From the NCBI GenBank assembly GCA_964631265.1, contig CAZVWW010000002.1:1-62498 (forward strand): a stretch of DNA of 62,498 bases, written 5' to 3'. Below the pieces are notes generated by a model. It was given only the letters and a program-made list of their open reading frames with translations, was not told the DNA's origin and made no database searches. Below, one piece after another: positions 7,973-16,619 of this stretch (position 1 is its first letter; each line of letters starts with the position of its first letter). Both the position numbers and the translations under genes were made by a program. Source of the DNA: CAZVWW01 sp964631265. GTDB taxonomy: Bacteria; Thermotogota; Thermotogae; MWEM01.

Positions 7973-9790
7973 ATGTGTGGAATCTTTGGATTTGTGGGTA
8001 AGGAGCATCGGCTCGGAGAGCTGATTGACGGGCTGAAAAAGTTGGAATACAGGGGGTATGATTCAGCCGGGATCGCATACGTTTCAAGAGGCCGGGTCGA
8101 GGTGGCCAAAAAGTCGGGGCGTGTCAGCGTTCTGGATGAGATGTACAAGGATAAAAAAAAGACCTTCATCAACGTGGGGATCGCTCACACAAGGTGGGCC
8201 ACACACGGCAACCCCAACAATCTGAATGCCCATCCGCACACGGATTGCACCGGTAAGATTGCCGTTGTGCATAACGGCATCATAGAGAATTTCAGCGAGT
8301 TGCGTTCGGAGCTGACCGCCTCCGGGCACCGGATTGAATCGGACACGGACACGGAACTGGTCGCCCATCTCATAGAAGAGTACTATGGCGGCGATCTGCT
8401 CGAGGCCGTTAAAATGGCGATAAAACAACTCCGGGGTGCCTATGCCATCGGTGTTGTCCATGCCGACCAGCCCGACCGTCTTGTTGCCGCCAGAGAGGGA
8501 AGCCCTCTTGTCATCGGGAAGGTTGATTCGGGTGGGATCATCGCCTCTGACATCACACCGATACTCCGCTATACAAAAGACATGTACTTTGTCGAGGACG
8601 GGGATATCATCGAGGTTGATCTGAACGCGATCCGTTTTGAGAATGATAAAGGCGATACCCTGATCAGACATACAAAGACCATCGATTGGGAGGAGGCAGC
8701 CGCTGAGAAATCGGGTTACAAATTCTTCATGGAAAAGGAGATGTTTGAGGAGCCCGGGATCATCACAAAGGCCCTGACAGGCAGGCTCAGTGATAACCGG
8801 GTGAAACTGGAGGAACTGGCCGACTGGGCGGACTTTTTAACGAAGTTGAAAAAGATCAAGGTCGTTGCCGCCGGGACGAGCTATCATTCCGGCCTCGTCT
8901 TCAAATACTTTCTCAACGCCTTTCTGCCCATTGATGTGGAGGTTGAGATCTCTTCTGAGTTCCGATATTCCAGACACTGGCCCGAAGATGATGAACTCTT
9001 CATCTTTATCTCCCAGTCCGGTGAAACGACTGACACGCTGGAGAGTCTGCGTGTTGTGAAAAAGTTCGGCGGCAGGACTTTGGCGATATCCAATGTCGTC
9101 GGCTCCACGATTACACGCGAGGCGGACAAAACCGTCTTCATCAATGCGGGGCCCGAGATCGGGGTTGCCTCAACAAAGGCCTATGTGGGTCAGCTCCTTG
9201 TGCTGTACCTTATCGGGGCCCATATCTGCCAGCTCAACGATGTGGCAGTCGACGAGGCATTTTATTCGGACCTCTCATCAATGAGTGATCTCTACAGAAC
9301 GGCCCTCAGGGATTCTGAGGCGATTAAGGAACTGGCCAAGAAGTATGCCCATTATCTGCATTTTATGTATATCGGCAGACGGCGTAATTATCCAACGGCG
9401 ATGGAGGGGGCGTTGAAATTGAAGGAGATATCCTACATCAATGCCACCAGTTATGCCGGAGGCGAGCTCAAGCACGGCCCTATCGCACTTCTCGACGAGG
9501 AGTTCCCGGTCTTCACGGTGATTCCAAAGGATGAACTCTATGAGAAGATGAAGAGCAACATGATTGAAACGCAGACCCGAAATGCCCGATGTATCTGTCT
9601 GACAACCCGGGACAACGAAGAAGCCGCGAGGATTTGTGACGATGCCATCATGATCCCGCCCGTTTCAAACCATCTGCTGCCGCTGATGTGTGCCCCGTAT
9701 ATCCAGCTCTTTGCCTATCATATTGCGGACATGCGGGGGCTGGATGTCGACAAGCCGAGAAATCTGGCCAAGAGTGTGACCGTGGAATGA
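7973..9790 (+). CDS. glmS: Glutamine-fructose-6-phosphate aminotransferase GlmS
   Basis: The 605-residue enzyme makes glucosamine-6-phosphate, the entry to UDP-GlcNAc. The N-terminal glutaminase starts MCGIFGFVG with the nucleophilic Cys1 after Met removal, followed by HTRWATHG and HNGIIENF. The isomerase half carries two SIS domains (SYHSG, ISQSGETTDTLE, STKAYVGQ) and ends DKPRNLAKSVTVE, the conserved C-terminal tail. ATG 7973 has GGAGGG upstream. The gap to murB is only 17 bases, so there is no room for a glmS ribozyme leader. It overlaps the next gene by ATGA. Confidence 0.97.
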   Translation: MCGIFGFVGKEHRLGELIDGLKKLEYRGYDSAGIAYVSRGRVEVAKKSGRVSVLDEMYKDKKKTFINVGIAHTRWATHGNPNNLNAHPHTDCTGKIAVVHNGIIENFSELRSELTASGHRIESDTDTELVAHLIEEYYGGDLLEAVKMAIKQLRGAYAIGVVHADQPDRLVAAREGSPLVIGKVDSGGIIASDITPILRYTKDMYFVEDGDIIEVDLNAIRFENDKGDTLIRHTKTIDWEEAAAEKSGYKFFMEKEMFEEPGIITKALTGRLSDNRVKLEELADWADFLTKLKKIKVVAAGTSYHSGLVFKYFLNAFLPIDVEVEISSEFRYSRHWPEDDELFIFISQSGETTDTLESLRVVKKFGGRTLAISNVVGSTITREADKTVFINAGPEIGVASTKAYVGQLLVLYLIGAHICQLNDVAVDEAFYSDLSSMSDLYRTALRDSEAIKELAKKYAHYLHFMYIGRRRNYPTAMEGALKLKEISYINATSYAGGELKHGPIALLDEEFPVFTVIPKDELYEKMKSNMIETQTRNARCICLTTRDNEEAARICDDAIMIPPVSNHLLPLMCAPYIQLFAYHIADMRGLDVDKPRNLAKSVTVE

Positions 9791-10278
9791 GAAGAAGACT
9801 GCTTTTCCTCATCATCTGTATTCTGATCGCCGGGCCGGTCTTCTCCGAGGGGATTATGATGGTCTATCCGCATGAGGACCGGGTGATCGTCCTCTTCGAC
9901 GATCATTCATGGTTCTATCACTCGGAGATTGACTGGTATGACATGGTTGATTTTCAAAAATACAACGGCGAAAACGGGCTGGCCCTGCTGGAGTCGGATT
10001 CATTCAGAAGTGCCAACGGGTTTGTGGTTCTCAGGGGAACCCTGATGAATACAACGCTTGAAGAGAAGACGCTCTGTGTCGAATACATGTTGCTGGATAA
10101 TGAAAAGGCCTTGATCCGGACGGTTGAGACCTGTTCTAAGGAGGTTGTGGAAGCGGGGCATCTCTTTTCGTTCGAACTCGAGATTGATATTGACAATGGC
10201 GACGCGAAATATATTGTACTGAAGGCATTGAAGACAGACCGAAAAATAGAAACGGGAGGCGACAATCATGGAAACTAA
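9787..10278 (+). CDS. Small secreted protein of unknown function
   Basis: The protein of 163 residues starts at ATG 9787 in an ATGA overlap with the glmS stop. A longer in-frame reading back to 9688 would run through glmS and is rejected. It opens with a signal peptide (MRRRLLFLIICILIAGPVFSEG) without a lipobox. The mature region has a VIVLFDDHSWFYH segment and an Ig-like-looking second half (GFVVLRGTLMNTTLEEKTLCVEY) that may be a beta-sandwich. I do not recognise the family. It overlaps the nitroreductase gene by 11 bases. Confidence 0.7.
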   Translation: MRRRLLFLIICILIAGPVFSEGIMMVYPHEDRVIVLFDDHSWFYHSEIDWYDMVDFQKYNGENGLALLESDSFRSANGFVVLRGTLMNTTLEEKTLCVEYMLLDNEKALIRTVETCSKEVVEAGHLFSFELEIDIDNGDAKYIVLKALKTDRKIETGGDNHGN

Positions 10279-10837
10279 GCAAACAATAGAGGGCAGAAGA
10301 ACGATCAGGAAGTATCAGCAGAAGGAGATTCCGAGGGAGGTGTTGAAAGAGCTGGTCAATGCGGCGAGGCTTGCCCCGTCGGCAGCCAACATGCAGCCAT
10401 TGGAATACGTGGTTGTGGACGAGGAACCCTTTAAGGACGGCCTGTTCAAGACACTGAAATGGGCCGGATACATCAAAGACGGAACCCCCGAAAGCGATGA
10501 AAGGCCGGTTGCCTATATTGTCATCCTCATCAGAAAGGAACGAAAGACCACTTACAGCGGGCATGACTCTGGAGCGGCAGCCGAGAACATAATGCTTCTC
10601 GCCCATGACAAAGGGATTGGCAGTTGCTGGATCGGGAGTGTGGATCGTGAAAGGGCCCGTGAGATCCTGGCGGTTCCTGAAGACTGTATAATAGACACGG
10701 TGGTTGCCCTGGGATACAGGGGTGAGGAATCGGAAGTTTACGACAGCGATGAAACGGTCAAATACGAGAGAGAGAATGGCAAATACCACGTTCCCAAGCG
10801 ACCGCTTGAAAAGATCATCCACTGGAACAATGGCTAA
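10268..10837 (+). CDS. Nitroreductase-family FMN oxidoreductase
   Basis: The 189-residue product is a compact nitroreductase. It opens with the FMN phosphate-binding segment RRTIRKYQ, then APSAANMQPLEYVVV, a central DSGAAAENIMLLAHDKGIGSCWIG and ALGYRG near the end, all family hallmarks. Such enzymes reduce nitro groups, quinones or flavins with NAD(P)H. The physiological substrate cannot be read from the sequence. It is embedded between two exported proteins, overlapping both (11 and 8 bases), an odd position for a cytoplasmic enzyme. Confidence 0.9.
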   Translation: METKQTIEGRRTIRKYQQKEIPREVLKELVNAARLAPSAANMQPLEYVVVDEEPFKDGLFKTLKWAGYIKDGTPESDERPVAYIVILIRKERKTTYSGHDSGAAAENIMLLAHDKGIGSCWIGSVDRERAREILAVPEDCIIDTVVALGYRGEESEVYDSDETVKYERENGKYHVPKRPLEKIIHWNNG

Positions 10838-12704
10838 GAGAATCGACTTGAGATGTAAAATCGTTTTGTTGGGAACCCTTTTCTTTCTTGTCTTACCGGG
10901 TTTGCAAGGGTTTGCCAATCCCGAAACAGACAATCCGGATTTCAGAGCCGGTCAAGTAGAAACCGCCTGGAGCCGGAACGGCTACAATATTCAAAGCGAG
11001 GATGAAACACTCTTTGTTGTGCTTGCTTTTGAGTATCAGAACCTGGTCAGTCTTGTTCCTTCACAGAACAAGTTGATTGTCTTTTCGAAGTTGAAAAGGA
11101 AGCCGGCGGATATTCCGGAAAAGCCTTACAGGGAGAATATCGAAAAGGTCATGCGTAAAAGCGGATTTGATGAGGCCTACATCGGGGATATGCTCAAAAT
11201 CGTTGAATCGGATGTTTTTAAATTGTCAACGGAGTATACCATCAGCGGAGATCGGTTTAGTATCAGTCCGTACAAGAACACCAACCTCGTGTTAGAACTG
11301 ATATTTTCCCCTGATGTGGATGAGACTCAAAAGACAGTTGACCCGACAAAGGATGACGATGCCGATGAATTGAAAAAGCGCATTGGAATCCTTGAGGAGA
11401 GAAACAAAGAATTGCTCACTGAGCTTTCCTCAGCCCTTGAGAACTGCAAAGCCCGGGAAAGACGGATTAACCGTCTGCTCGATGAGATCGAAACACTCGA
11501 GGCAAGGCTTGAGAAGTACCGTGGTCTGGCCGAATTCAGGGCAGGGATTGTCGACAATCAGAAAAAGGTCATCGATCGCTATCAACAAATCTTTGAAACA
11601 AACAGGCAGACGTTAGACGATCAAAAGGATGAGATTGCATCAATTAATATGAAACACGTTACAGATCTTGAAGAGAAACAAAAGGCGTTGGACAAGCAGG
11701 CAAGAGAGAACAAGGATCTCAGAGATGCCCTGAAGAGTTCGAAGAACGAGATAGAACTCATGAACCATGAGATTCAGACGTTGAACACACGGATAGGAGA
11801 ACTCAAAGAGATGTTCTCAAAACGTGAGAACTTTCTGATTTCTGAGATCAACACCTTGAAATCACGTCTCATGAAAGCCGAAAAACCAGCAGTTGAAGCA
11901 ACCGGAACCTATACCCCAATCCCTATAAAGGAACAGCAAGAGGCTACAGAGACCCGTATCGTGTCGGTTAAGGAAGAGGAGAAAGACGAAAAGTCAGCTT
12001 CAAAGACTTCTGATACCAAAGAAGACATTAAACCGGACATGATGGAACCGGAAGAGGAAGTAGAGTCTGTAGAACCCGCAGAGGAGAAGAAAAGACTCAA
12101 ACGGATCAAAGCCCTGCGTGAAGACAGGGAACTGTACACCATCGACTACAGATACAACGATGATGGCCTCCCCGTCGAGGAAAAAGTGGTGTTGCCAAAC
12201 GGGAATACCGCTGAGAGAACCGTCAGCCAATACAATGAAGACGGGAAACTCGAAGAGCAGATGATTTACCGGGACGGCTCGCTGGTCACAAAGAATCAGT
12301 TCAAACGCGATGAAGCGGGGCGCCTGATCAGAATCCTGAGCTATTCAGCAGATAATGAGATAACGGGCTATCAGTTGCTCGAATACAACAACGCTAAGTC
12401 CGAAAAAGAGCCTGCAAACATCAAACGCTATGAGAACACCGTTTTGAAGACACGGACTGAGAATCGTTTTGATTCGGAGGGGCGGATTATTGAAACAAGA
12501 ACCTACAACAGTGACGGTGAGTTGATCGCCCGATCCGCTGTTACCTTTGAAAACGGCCAACCGAAAAAGACGACGTATTATGAAAACGGAGAGATAGCGG
12601 CCTACAATATTGTTGAGTATGATGAAAACTCTCGCCCTGTTTCACAAAACACTTACAATCAAAACGCTATCCTCATGAACAAACTCATCTTTGAATATCA
12701 ATAA
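10830..12704 (+). CDS. Secreted coiled-coil protein with C-terminal YD-like repeats
   Basis: Start at ATG 10830 (8-base overlap with the nitroreductase) gives 624 residues; a longer reading to 10704 lacks support. A signal peptide (MAKRIDLRCKIVLLGTLFFLVLPG) is followed by a globular domain of about 130 residues. A long heptad-rich coiled coil covers roughly residues 177-350, then an acidic Glu/Lys linker. Residues about 433-624 form some seven imperfect repeats of 22-27 residues around Y-N/D-x-x-G-R/K, such as YNEDGKLEEQMIYRDG and FDSEGRIIETRTYNSDG. These resemble YD/RHS-type or MORN-like beta repeats. Function unknown; a cell-envelope structural or adhesive role is inference. A terminator follows. 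Confidence 0.75.
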   Translation: MAKRIDLRCKIVLLGTLFFLVLPGLQGFANPETDNPDFRAGQVETAWSRNGYNIQSEDETLFVVLAFEYQNLVSLVPSQNKLIVFSKLKRKPADIPEKPYRENIEKVMRKSGFDEAYIGDMLKIVESDVFKLSTEYTISGDRFSISPYKNTNLVLELIFSPDVDETQKTVDPTKDDDADELKKRIGILEERNKELLTELSSALENCKARERRINRLLDEIETLEARLEKYRGLAEFRAGIVDNQKKVIDRYQQIFETNRQTLDDQKDEIASINMKHVTDLEEKQKALDKQARENKDLRDALKSSKNEIELMNHEIQTLNTRIGELKEMFSKRENFLISEINTLKSRLMKAEKPAVEATGTYTPIPIKEQQEATETRIVSVKEEEKDEKSASKTSDTKEDIKPDMMEPEEEVESVEPAEEKKRLKRIKALREDRELYTIDYRYNDDGLPVEEKVVLPNGNTAERTVSQYNEDGKLEEQMIYRDGSLVTKNQFKRDEAGRLIRILSYSADNEITGYQLLEYNNAKSEKEPANIKRYENTVLKTRTENRFDSEGRIIETRTYNSDGELIARSAVTFENGQPKKTTYYENGEIAAYNIVEYDENSRPVSQNTYNQNAILMNKLIFEYQ

Positions 12705-12729
12705 CGTCGACAAGAATCGGCCGAAAAAA

Positions 12730-12775
12730 GGGGAACGAACTGACACTGTGCAGGGTGTCACTCCGTTCCCCTTTT
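12730..12775 (+). terminator. Rho-independent terminator
   Basis: A near-perfect stem pairs GGGGAACG with CGTTCCCC and continues through CTGACAC/GTGTCA-type pairing. It is followed by TTTTCC and preceded by an A-run, so it might work in both directions. It closes the glmS-side operon. Confidence 0.88.
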
Positions 12776-12998
12776 CCTCATGAAACATCCCTCTTTTTTT
12801 CTGAAACGATATACATAAGGTAGCTCAGGATACACAATCCGAATTATTTGGATATAATCGGAGTTATTCCGATTTCTCCGGATTTTCAATGTATCCTGTT
12901 TCATATTATCCTGAAAATGCACAACAACATTTTCATGCGTTGAGCGTTTATGGGTGAGTATGAAAAGTGTTGTAAAAATCTTAAGAAGAGGTGTTTGT
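12776..12998 (+). promoter_or_regulatory. Leader of the Opp-type transporter with nested palindromes and a promoter
   Basis: This is the longest gene-poor stretch of the window. An 8-bp outer inverted repeat (AGGATACA 12827-12834, TGTATCCT 12890-12897) encloses a perfect 7-bp hairpin, AATCGGA/TCCGATT at 12856-12874. A TATAAT at 12853-12858 sits 18 bases after GATACA (12829-12834) and overlaps that hairpin. Further down is a perfect 8-bp inverted repeat TGAAAATG (12912-12919)/CATTTTCA (12928-12935). The layout suits a promoter with operator sites, or a folded 5' leader. Which protein binds is unknown; the LacI-type regulator of the operon is the obvious candidate. Confidence 0.6.
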
Positions 12999-14675
12999 AT
13001 GAAAGCTCACTGGAAAATTTTGATGGTATTAGCTTTGGTACTCTTATTGGCAACAGTTTCTTTAGGCTACGAACGTTCCGAGACGCTCGTTTACGGCGGC
13101 GGTATGTGGGGAGCTCCCTCCAACTGGAATCCTTTAACCCCCTGGGGCGAAGTGACAGGAACCGGCGGACTGGTTTACGAGTATCTGTTCCATTACTATC
13201 CTTTAAACGACGAATTTGAACCCTGGCTTGCCAAAAAGGGCGAATGGGTCACAAATGACGTTTATGAGGTTGAACTGCGCAAGGGCATCAAATGGACTGA
13301 CGGACAGGACTTTGACGCGGAAGATGTCAAGTTCACATTTGAGATCGCAAAAGATAATGATCTCCATTATTCAAACATATGGACATGGCTCAACCGGATT
13401 GAGATCCTCAACCCGCACAAACTGAGATTTGTCTTCGGGGACAATGTACGCTACCAGGAGTGGAAACTCATCCTCTACGATCAGAGGATCATTCCGGAGC
13501 ATATCTGGAGCGAGATCCCCTCCGATGAACTCCTGACAACGGCAAATGAGCCTCCTGTAGGAACAGGTCCTTATATGTACGAAGATACCGGATCAGACAG
13601 AATGATCTGGGTCAGAAACGATAACTGGTGGGGTATCGATGTATTCGGCAAACCGACACCCAAGAACCTCGTCAACCTGGTTATCTCCGGTAACAACGTG
13701 GCACTTGGTATGTTGATGAAGAGAGAGCTCGACCTGAGTAACTTCTTCATTCCCGGTGTTCCGAAGATCAAGGATGTATACAATCTGACAACTTGGTACG
13801 AAGATGCTCCTTACATGCTTTCGGAGAACACCGCGGCGCTATTCCTCAATACCACAAAAGGGGCCATGAAGGATACGGCGTTCCGAAGAGCGGTTGCCTT
13901 TGCCATCAATCCGCAGATCATTGCAAACAGAGTCTTTGAGAATCAGGTCAGAGTATCCAACCCGGCCGGTCTGTTCGGTGAGGCCTGGATGAAGTACTAC
14001 GACGAAGAAGTGGCAGACGAATACGGTTTCTCATTTGACAAAGAGAAGGCCATTGCGCTGCTCGACGAGAACGGCTTTGTTGATGTCGATGGAGACGGGT
14101 TCAGAGAAGACAAAGACGGTAATCCGATGGACTTCGAGATCATCGTTCCCAACGGTTGGACCGATTGGATGGAATCCATCAAGATCATTGCAACAAATCT
14201 GAGAGAAGTCGGCATAAAAGCAGAACCGAGCTTCCCCGACTACTCCATCTACATGGATCTGATGCAGGGCGGCGAATTCGACATGTGTATCAACAACTTC
14301 GCCTCCTCAAGAAGTACCACACCGTGGACCTACTGGAATTGGGTCGCCAGCGATGAGATCGACCAGGAAACTGTCACAGACGGTAACTACAGCCGTTTCT
14401 CCGATGAAGAGCTCTTCTCACAGATCGATGAATTCAACATGATGAAAGATTCTAACCCCGAGATTCAGAATGTGGCATCTGAGATACAGAAGACACTGCT
14501 CCAGGAAATGCCGTCAATCCCCCTTTGGTACAACGGGCTTTGGGCACAGTCTACAACAGGCACCTGGAATAATTGGCCGACCGAGGACAACCCCGAGGGT
14601 TATCCGTGTACATGGGCCGGAAAATGGCAGTTTGGCGGCATAAAGATGCTGATCAATCTCGAACCTGCCAAATAA
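12999..14675 (+). CDS. Opp/Dpp-family ABC transporter substrate-binding protein
   Basis: A start at ATG 12999 (AGAGGTG ribosome site) gives 558 residues; the in-frame reading from 12954 only lengthens the signal region. A type I signal peptide ends near SLGYERSE with no lipobox cysteine. The mature protein belongs to SBP family 5 (ITDGQDF-like EVELRKGIKWTDGQDFDAE, VGTGPYMYE, AFRRAVAFAINPQII, VDGDGFREDKDG). It should capture a peptide or, as often in Thermotogota, an oligosaccharide. The gene is first in the operon and is separated from the permease genes by a strong hairpin. Confidence 0.93.
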   Translation: MKAHWKILMVLALVLLLATVSLGYERSETLVYGGGMWGAPSNWNPLTPWGEVTGTGGLVYEYLFHYYPLNDEFEPWLAKKGEWVTNDVYEVELRKGIKWTDGQDFDAEDVKFTFEIAKDNDLHYSNIWTWLNRIEILNPHKLRFVFGDNVRYQEWKLILYDQRIIPEHIWSEIPSDELLTTANEPPVGTGPYMYEDTGSDRMIWVRNDNWWGIDVFGKPTPKNLVNLVISGNNVALGMLMKRELDLSNFFIPGVPKIKDVYNLTTWYEDAPYMLSENTAALFLNTTKGAMKDTAFRRAVAFAINPQIIANRVFENQVRVSNPAGLFGEAWMKYYDEEVADEYGFSFDKEKAIALLDENGFVDVDGDGFREDKDGNPMDFEIIVPNGWTDWMESIKIIATNLREVGIKAEPSFPDYSIYMDLMQGGEFDMCINNFASSRSTTPWTYWNWVASDEIDQETVTDGNYSRFSDEELFSQIDEFNMMKDSNPEIQNVASEIQKTLLQEMPSIPLWYNGLWAQSTTGTWNNWPTEDNPEGYPCTWAGKWQFGGIKMLINLEPAK

Positions 14676-14684
14676 TCGATCTTA

Positions 14685-14692
14685 AAACGTTT
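14685..14692 (+). promoter_or_regulatory. LacI-operator-like palindrome AAACGTTT
   Basis: A perfect 8-bp palindrome with a central CG, the core preferred by many LacI-family repressors, lies just after the binding-protein stop and just before the hairpin. It could be chance; only its position in an operon with a LacI-type gene makes it worth noting. Confidence 0.3.
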
Positions 14693-14695
14693 CAT

Positions 14696-14731
14696 AACAG
14701 GCCCATTGTAATTGATGGGCCTGTTCATTTT
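14696..14731 (+). terminator. Intra-operon hairpin after the binding-protein gene
   Basis: AACAGGCCCAT pairs perfectly with ATGGGCCTGTT (11 bp), followed by CATTTTAG. It lies in the 81-base gap between the binding-protein gene and the first permease gene. Hairpins here typically stop most transcripts, or shield the 3' end of the upstream message, so that binding protein is made in excess over the membrane parts. Confidence 0.8.
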
Positions 14732-14756
14732 AGAGAGGAGCTGAGCTGATCACGCT

Positions 14757-15746
14757 ATGAAAAAATATCTCAGTAAAAAGATCATTATCTATCTCATCAC
14801 CTTCTTTGTTGCCGTTACAATCGACTGGATGATTCCTCGTTTCATGCCCGGGGATCCGATAAACATACTGCTTTCCAGATTTCAGGGTATGGAAGGTGGA
14901 AGAGAAATAATCGAGAGTCAGTTTATTGCCTCGTTTGGGCTTGACAAACCTCTGCTGGAGCAATACTTCAACTTCTGGGTCTCTCTGTTCAAAGGCGATC
15001 TGGGAATCAGCATCTACGTCTTCCCAAAACCGGTTATGGATGTCATCAGCGAGGCCGTCTTTTATGATGTGCTCTTATTGCTGCCTGCCATCATCCTGAG
15101 CTGGATATTGGGAAACAAACTGGGGGCTTTTTCGGGGGTCAACAAAAAGGCCGACAATGCCCTGATGCCATTCTTCTATTTTCTGACCTCATCGCCGTAC
15201 TTCTGGTTTGCCGTGGTGGTGGTCTTTATCTTCGGAGTTCAGTTGGGATTATTCCCGATCAGTAATGCGTACAGCTCCACCACGCAGCCCGGGTTTAATC
15301 TGCATTTTATCCTTGATTTCATCCATCACTGGTTCCTGCCGTTCCTGACCCTCTTCCTCGTTCAGCTCGGCGGCTGGGCAATCGGTATGCGGAATATGAT
15401 ACTATACGAAATGGGAACCAACTATTCAAAATACATGGAATCGCTCGGCGCACCGGAGAAGCTCATCCGGAAATATGCCTTCAGAAACGGTGTGCTGCCA
15501 CAGGTAACAGGACTTGCCATCCGGCTGGGCAACATTGTTGCCGGGGCCCTGACAACCGAGATTGTCTTTTCTTATCCGGGAATCGGCTATATCCTGCTGA
15601 AGGCCATACTGAACCAGGACTACTTCCTCGTTCAGGGGTGTTTTCTGTTCATTGTCATCTTTGTTTTGATCGCTAATTTTATCGTGGATATCATTTACAT
15701 GTTTATCGACCCGCGTGTCAGGTTCTCGTATTCAGGGGAGGTGTGA
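14757..15746 (+). CDS. ABC transporter permease, DppB/OppB type
   Basis: The 329-residue membrane protein has six hydrophobic segments. The N-terminus is that of DppB-type permeases (short cytosolic tail, TM, RFMPGDPINILLSRF). Later come the coupling-helix region (ESLGAPEKLIRKYAFRNGVLPQVTG) and the GNIVAGALTTEIVFSYPGIGYIL block. It forms half of the translocation pore. The nearest clear ribosome site (GAGGAG) is unusually far, about 16 bases from ATG 14757. The next permease gene starts three bases after the stop. Confidence 0.95.
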   Translation: MKKYLSKKIIIYLITFFVAVTIDWMIPRFMPGDPINILLSRFQGMEGGREIIESQFIASFGLDKPLLEQYFNFWVSLFKGDLGISIYVFPKPVMDVISEAVFYDVLLLLPAIILSWILGNKLGAFSGVNKKADNALMPFFYFLTSSPYFWFAVVVVFIFGVQLGLFPISNAYSSTTQPGFNLHFILDFIHHWFLPFLTLFLVQLGGWAIGMRNMILYEMGTNYSKYMESLGAPEKLIRKYAFRNGVLPQVTGLAIRLGNIVAGALTTEIVFSYPGIGYILLKAILNQDYFLVQGCFLFIVIFVLIANFIVDIIYMFIDPRVRFSYSGEV

Positions 15747-15749
15747 TCG

Positions 15750-16616
15750 ATGGCGACAAAAGAATTCTGGAAAAGACATGAAAATCTCTATTACGCATTC
15801 ACAAACAAGAAGGTTCTATTCGGGCTTGTGATCTTCTTTTCTGTGGCCTTTCTCGCCATCTTCGGCCCCAGCATGACCCCCTATGAATACGATGAATTTG
15901 CCGGACAGGGGTATCTCCCCCCGTCAAGCGATCACTGGTTCGGCACCACCCTGATGGGCAAGGATGTCTTCACACGGGTTGTCTACGGCTTGAGATCAAC
16001 CTTTCTCGTCGGATTTGTGGGCGGGACGATCGCAACGTTTGTGGGCTTGATCATAGGATTCATAGCAGGTTACAACAGCGGTAAGATGACAGATGAGATC
16101 CTGATGATGATCACGAACATCTTTCTGGTCATACCGACACTGGCATTGCTTATTCTGTTGTCGGCTTATCTGCCCTACAGGGGAATCTTCTCTATGAGTA
16201 TTATCATCGGGCTGACGGCCTGGACCTGGACGGCAAGGGCCGTGCGTTCCCAGACCCTCTCGCTGAAAAACCAGGAATTTGTCAACCTCTCGAGGATAAC
16301 CGCCACCCCCGTTCTGAGAATACTCGGAGAGGATATAGCGGCCAATATGTTTTCATACGTCTTCATGGTCTATATCATCCAGTTTACCGGCGCCATACTG
16401 GCAGCCGTTACACTGGAATTTATCGGACTGGGCCCGACGAGGGGCATCTCGCTGGGTCTCATTATGCAAAACGCCGTCAACTGGAACGCCATTCAGCTCG
16501 GACTCTGGTGGTGGGCGATTCTCCCCGGTCTGCTGGTAACGATTCTCATCGTTTCACTCTATTTTATCAACACCGGACTGGACGAAGTATTCAATCCACG
16601 CTTAAGGGAGATGTAG
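15750..16616 (+). CDS. ABC transporter permease, DppC/OppC type
   Basis: The 288-residue protein pairs with the upstream DppB-like permease. It shows the DppC family pattern: one N-terminal TM, then HWFGTTLMGKDVFTRVVYGLRSTFLVGF, a TAWTWTARAVRSQTL segment preceding the coupling region, and the closing GLWWWAILPGLLVTILIVSLYFINTGLDEVFNPRLR signature in pieces. GGGGAGGTG precedes ATG 15750. The tight spacing (3-4 bases on both sides) marks it as a core operon member. Confidence 0.95.
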   Translation: MATKEFWKRHENLYYAFTNKKVLFGLVIFFSVAFLAIFGPSMTPYEYDEFAGQGYLPPSSDHWFGTTLMGKDVFTRVVYGLRSTFLVGFVGGTIATFVGLIIGFIAGYNSGKMTDEILMMITNIFLVIPTLALLILLSAYLPYRGIFSMSIIIGLTAWTWTARAVRSQTLSLKNQEFVNLSRITATPVLRILGEDIAANMFSYVFMVYIIQFTGAILAAVTLEFIGLGPTRGISLGLIMQNAVNWNAIQLGLWWWAILPGLLVTILIVSLYFINTGLDEVFNPRLREM

Positions 16617-16619
16617 ATT

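Noticed and set aside
10136..10933. 265-codon open frame on the minus strand
   Set aside because: Antisense to the nitroreductase and its neighbours, which have recognisable domains and proper start sites.
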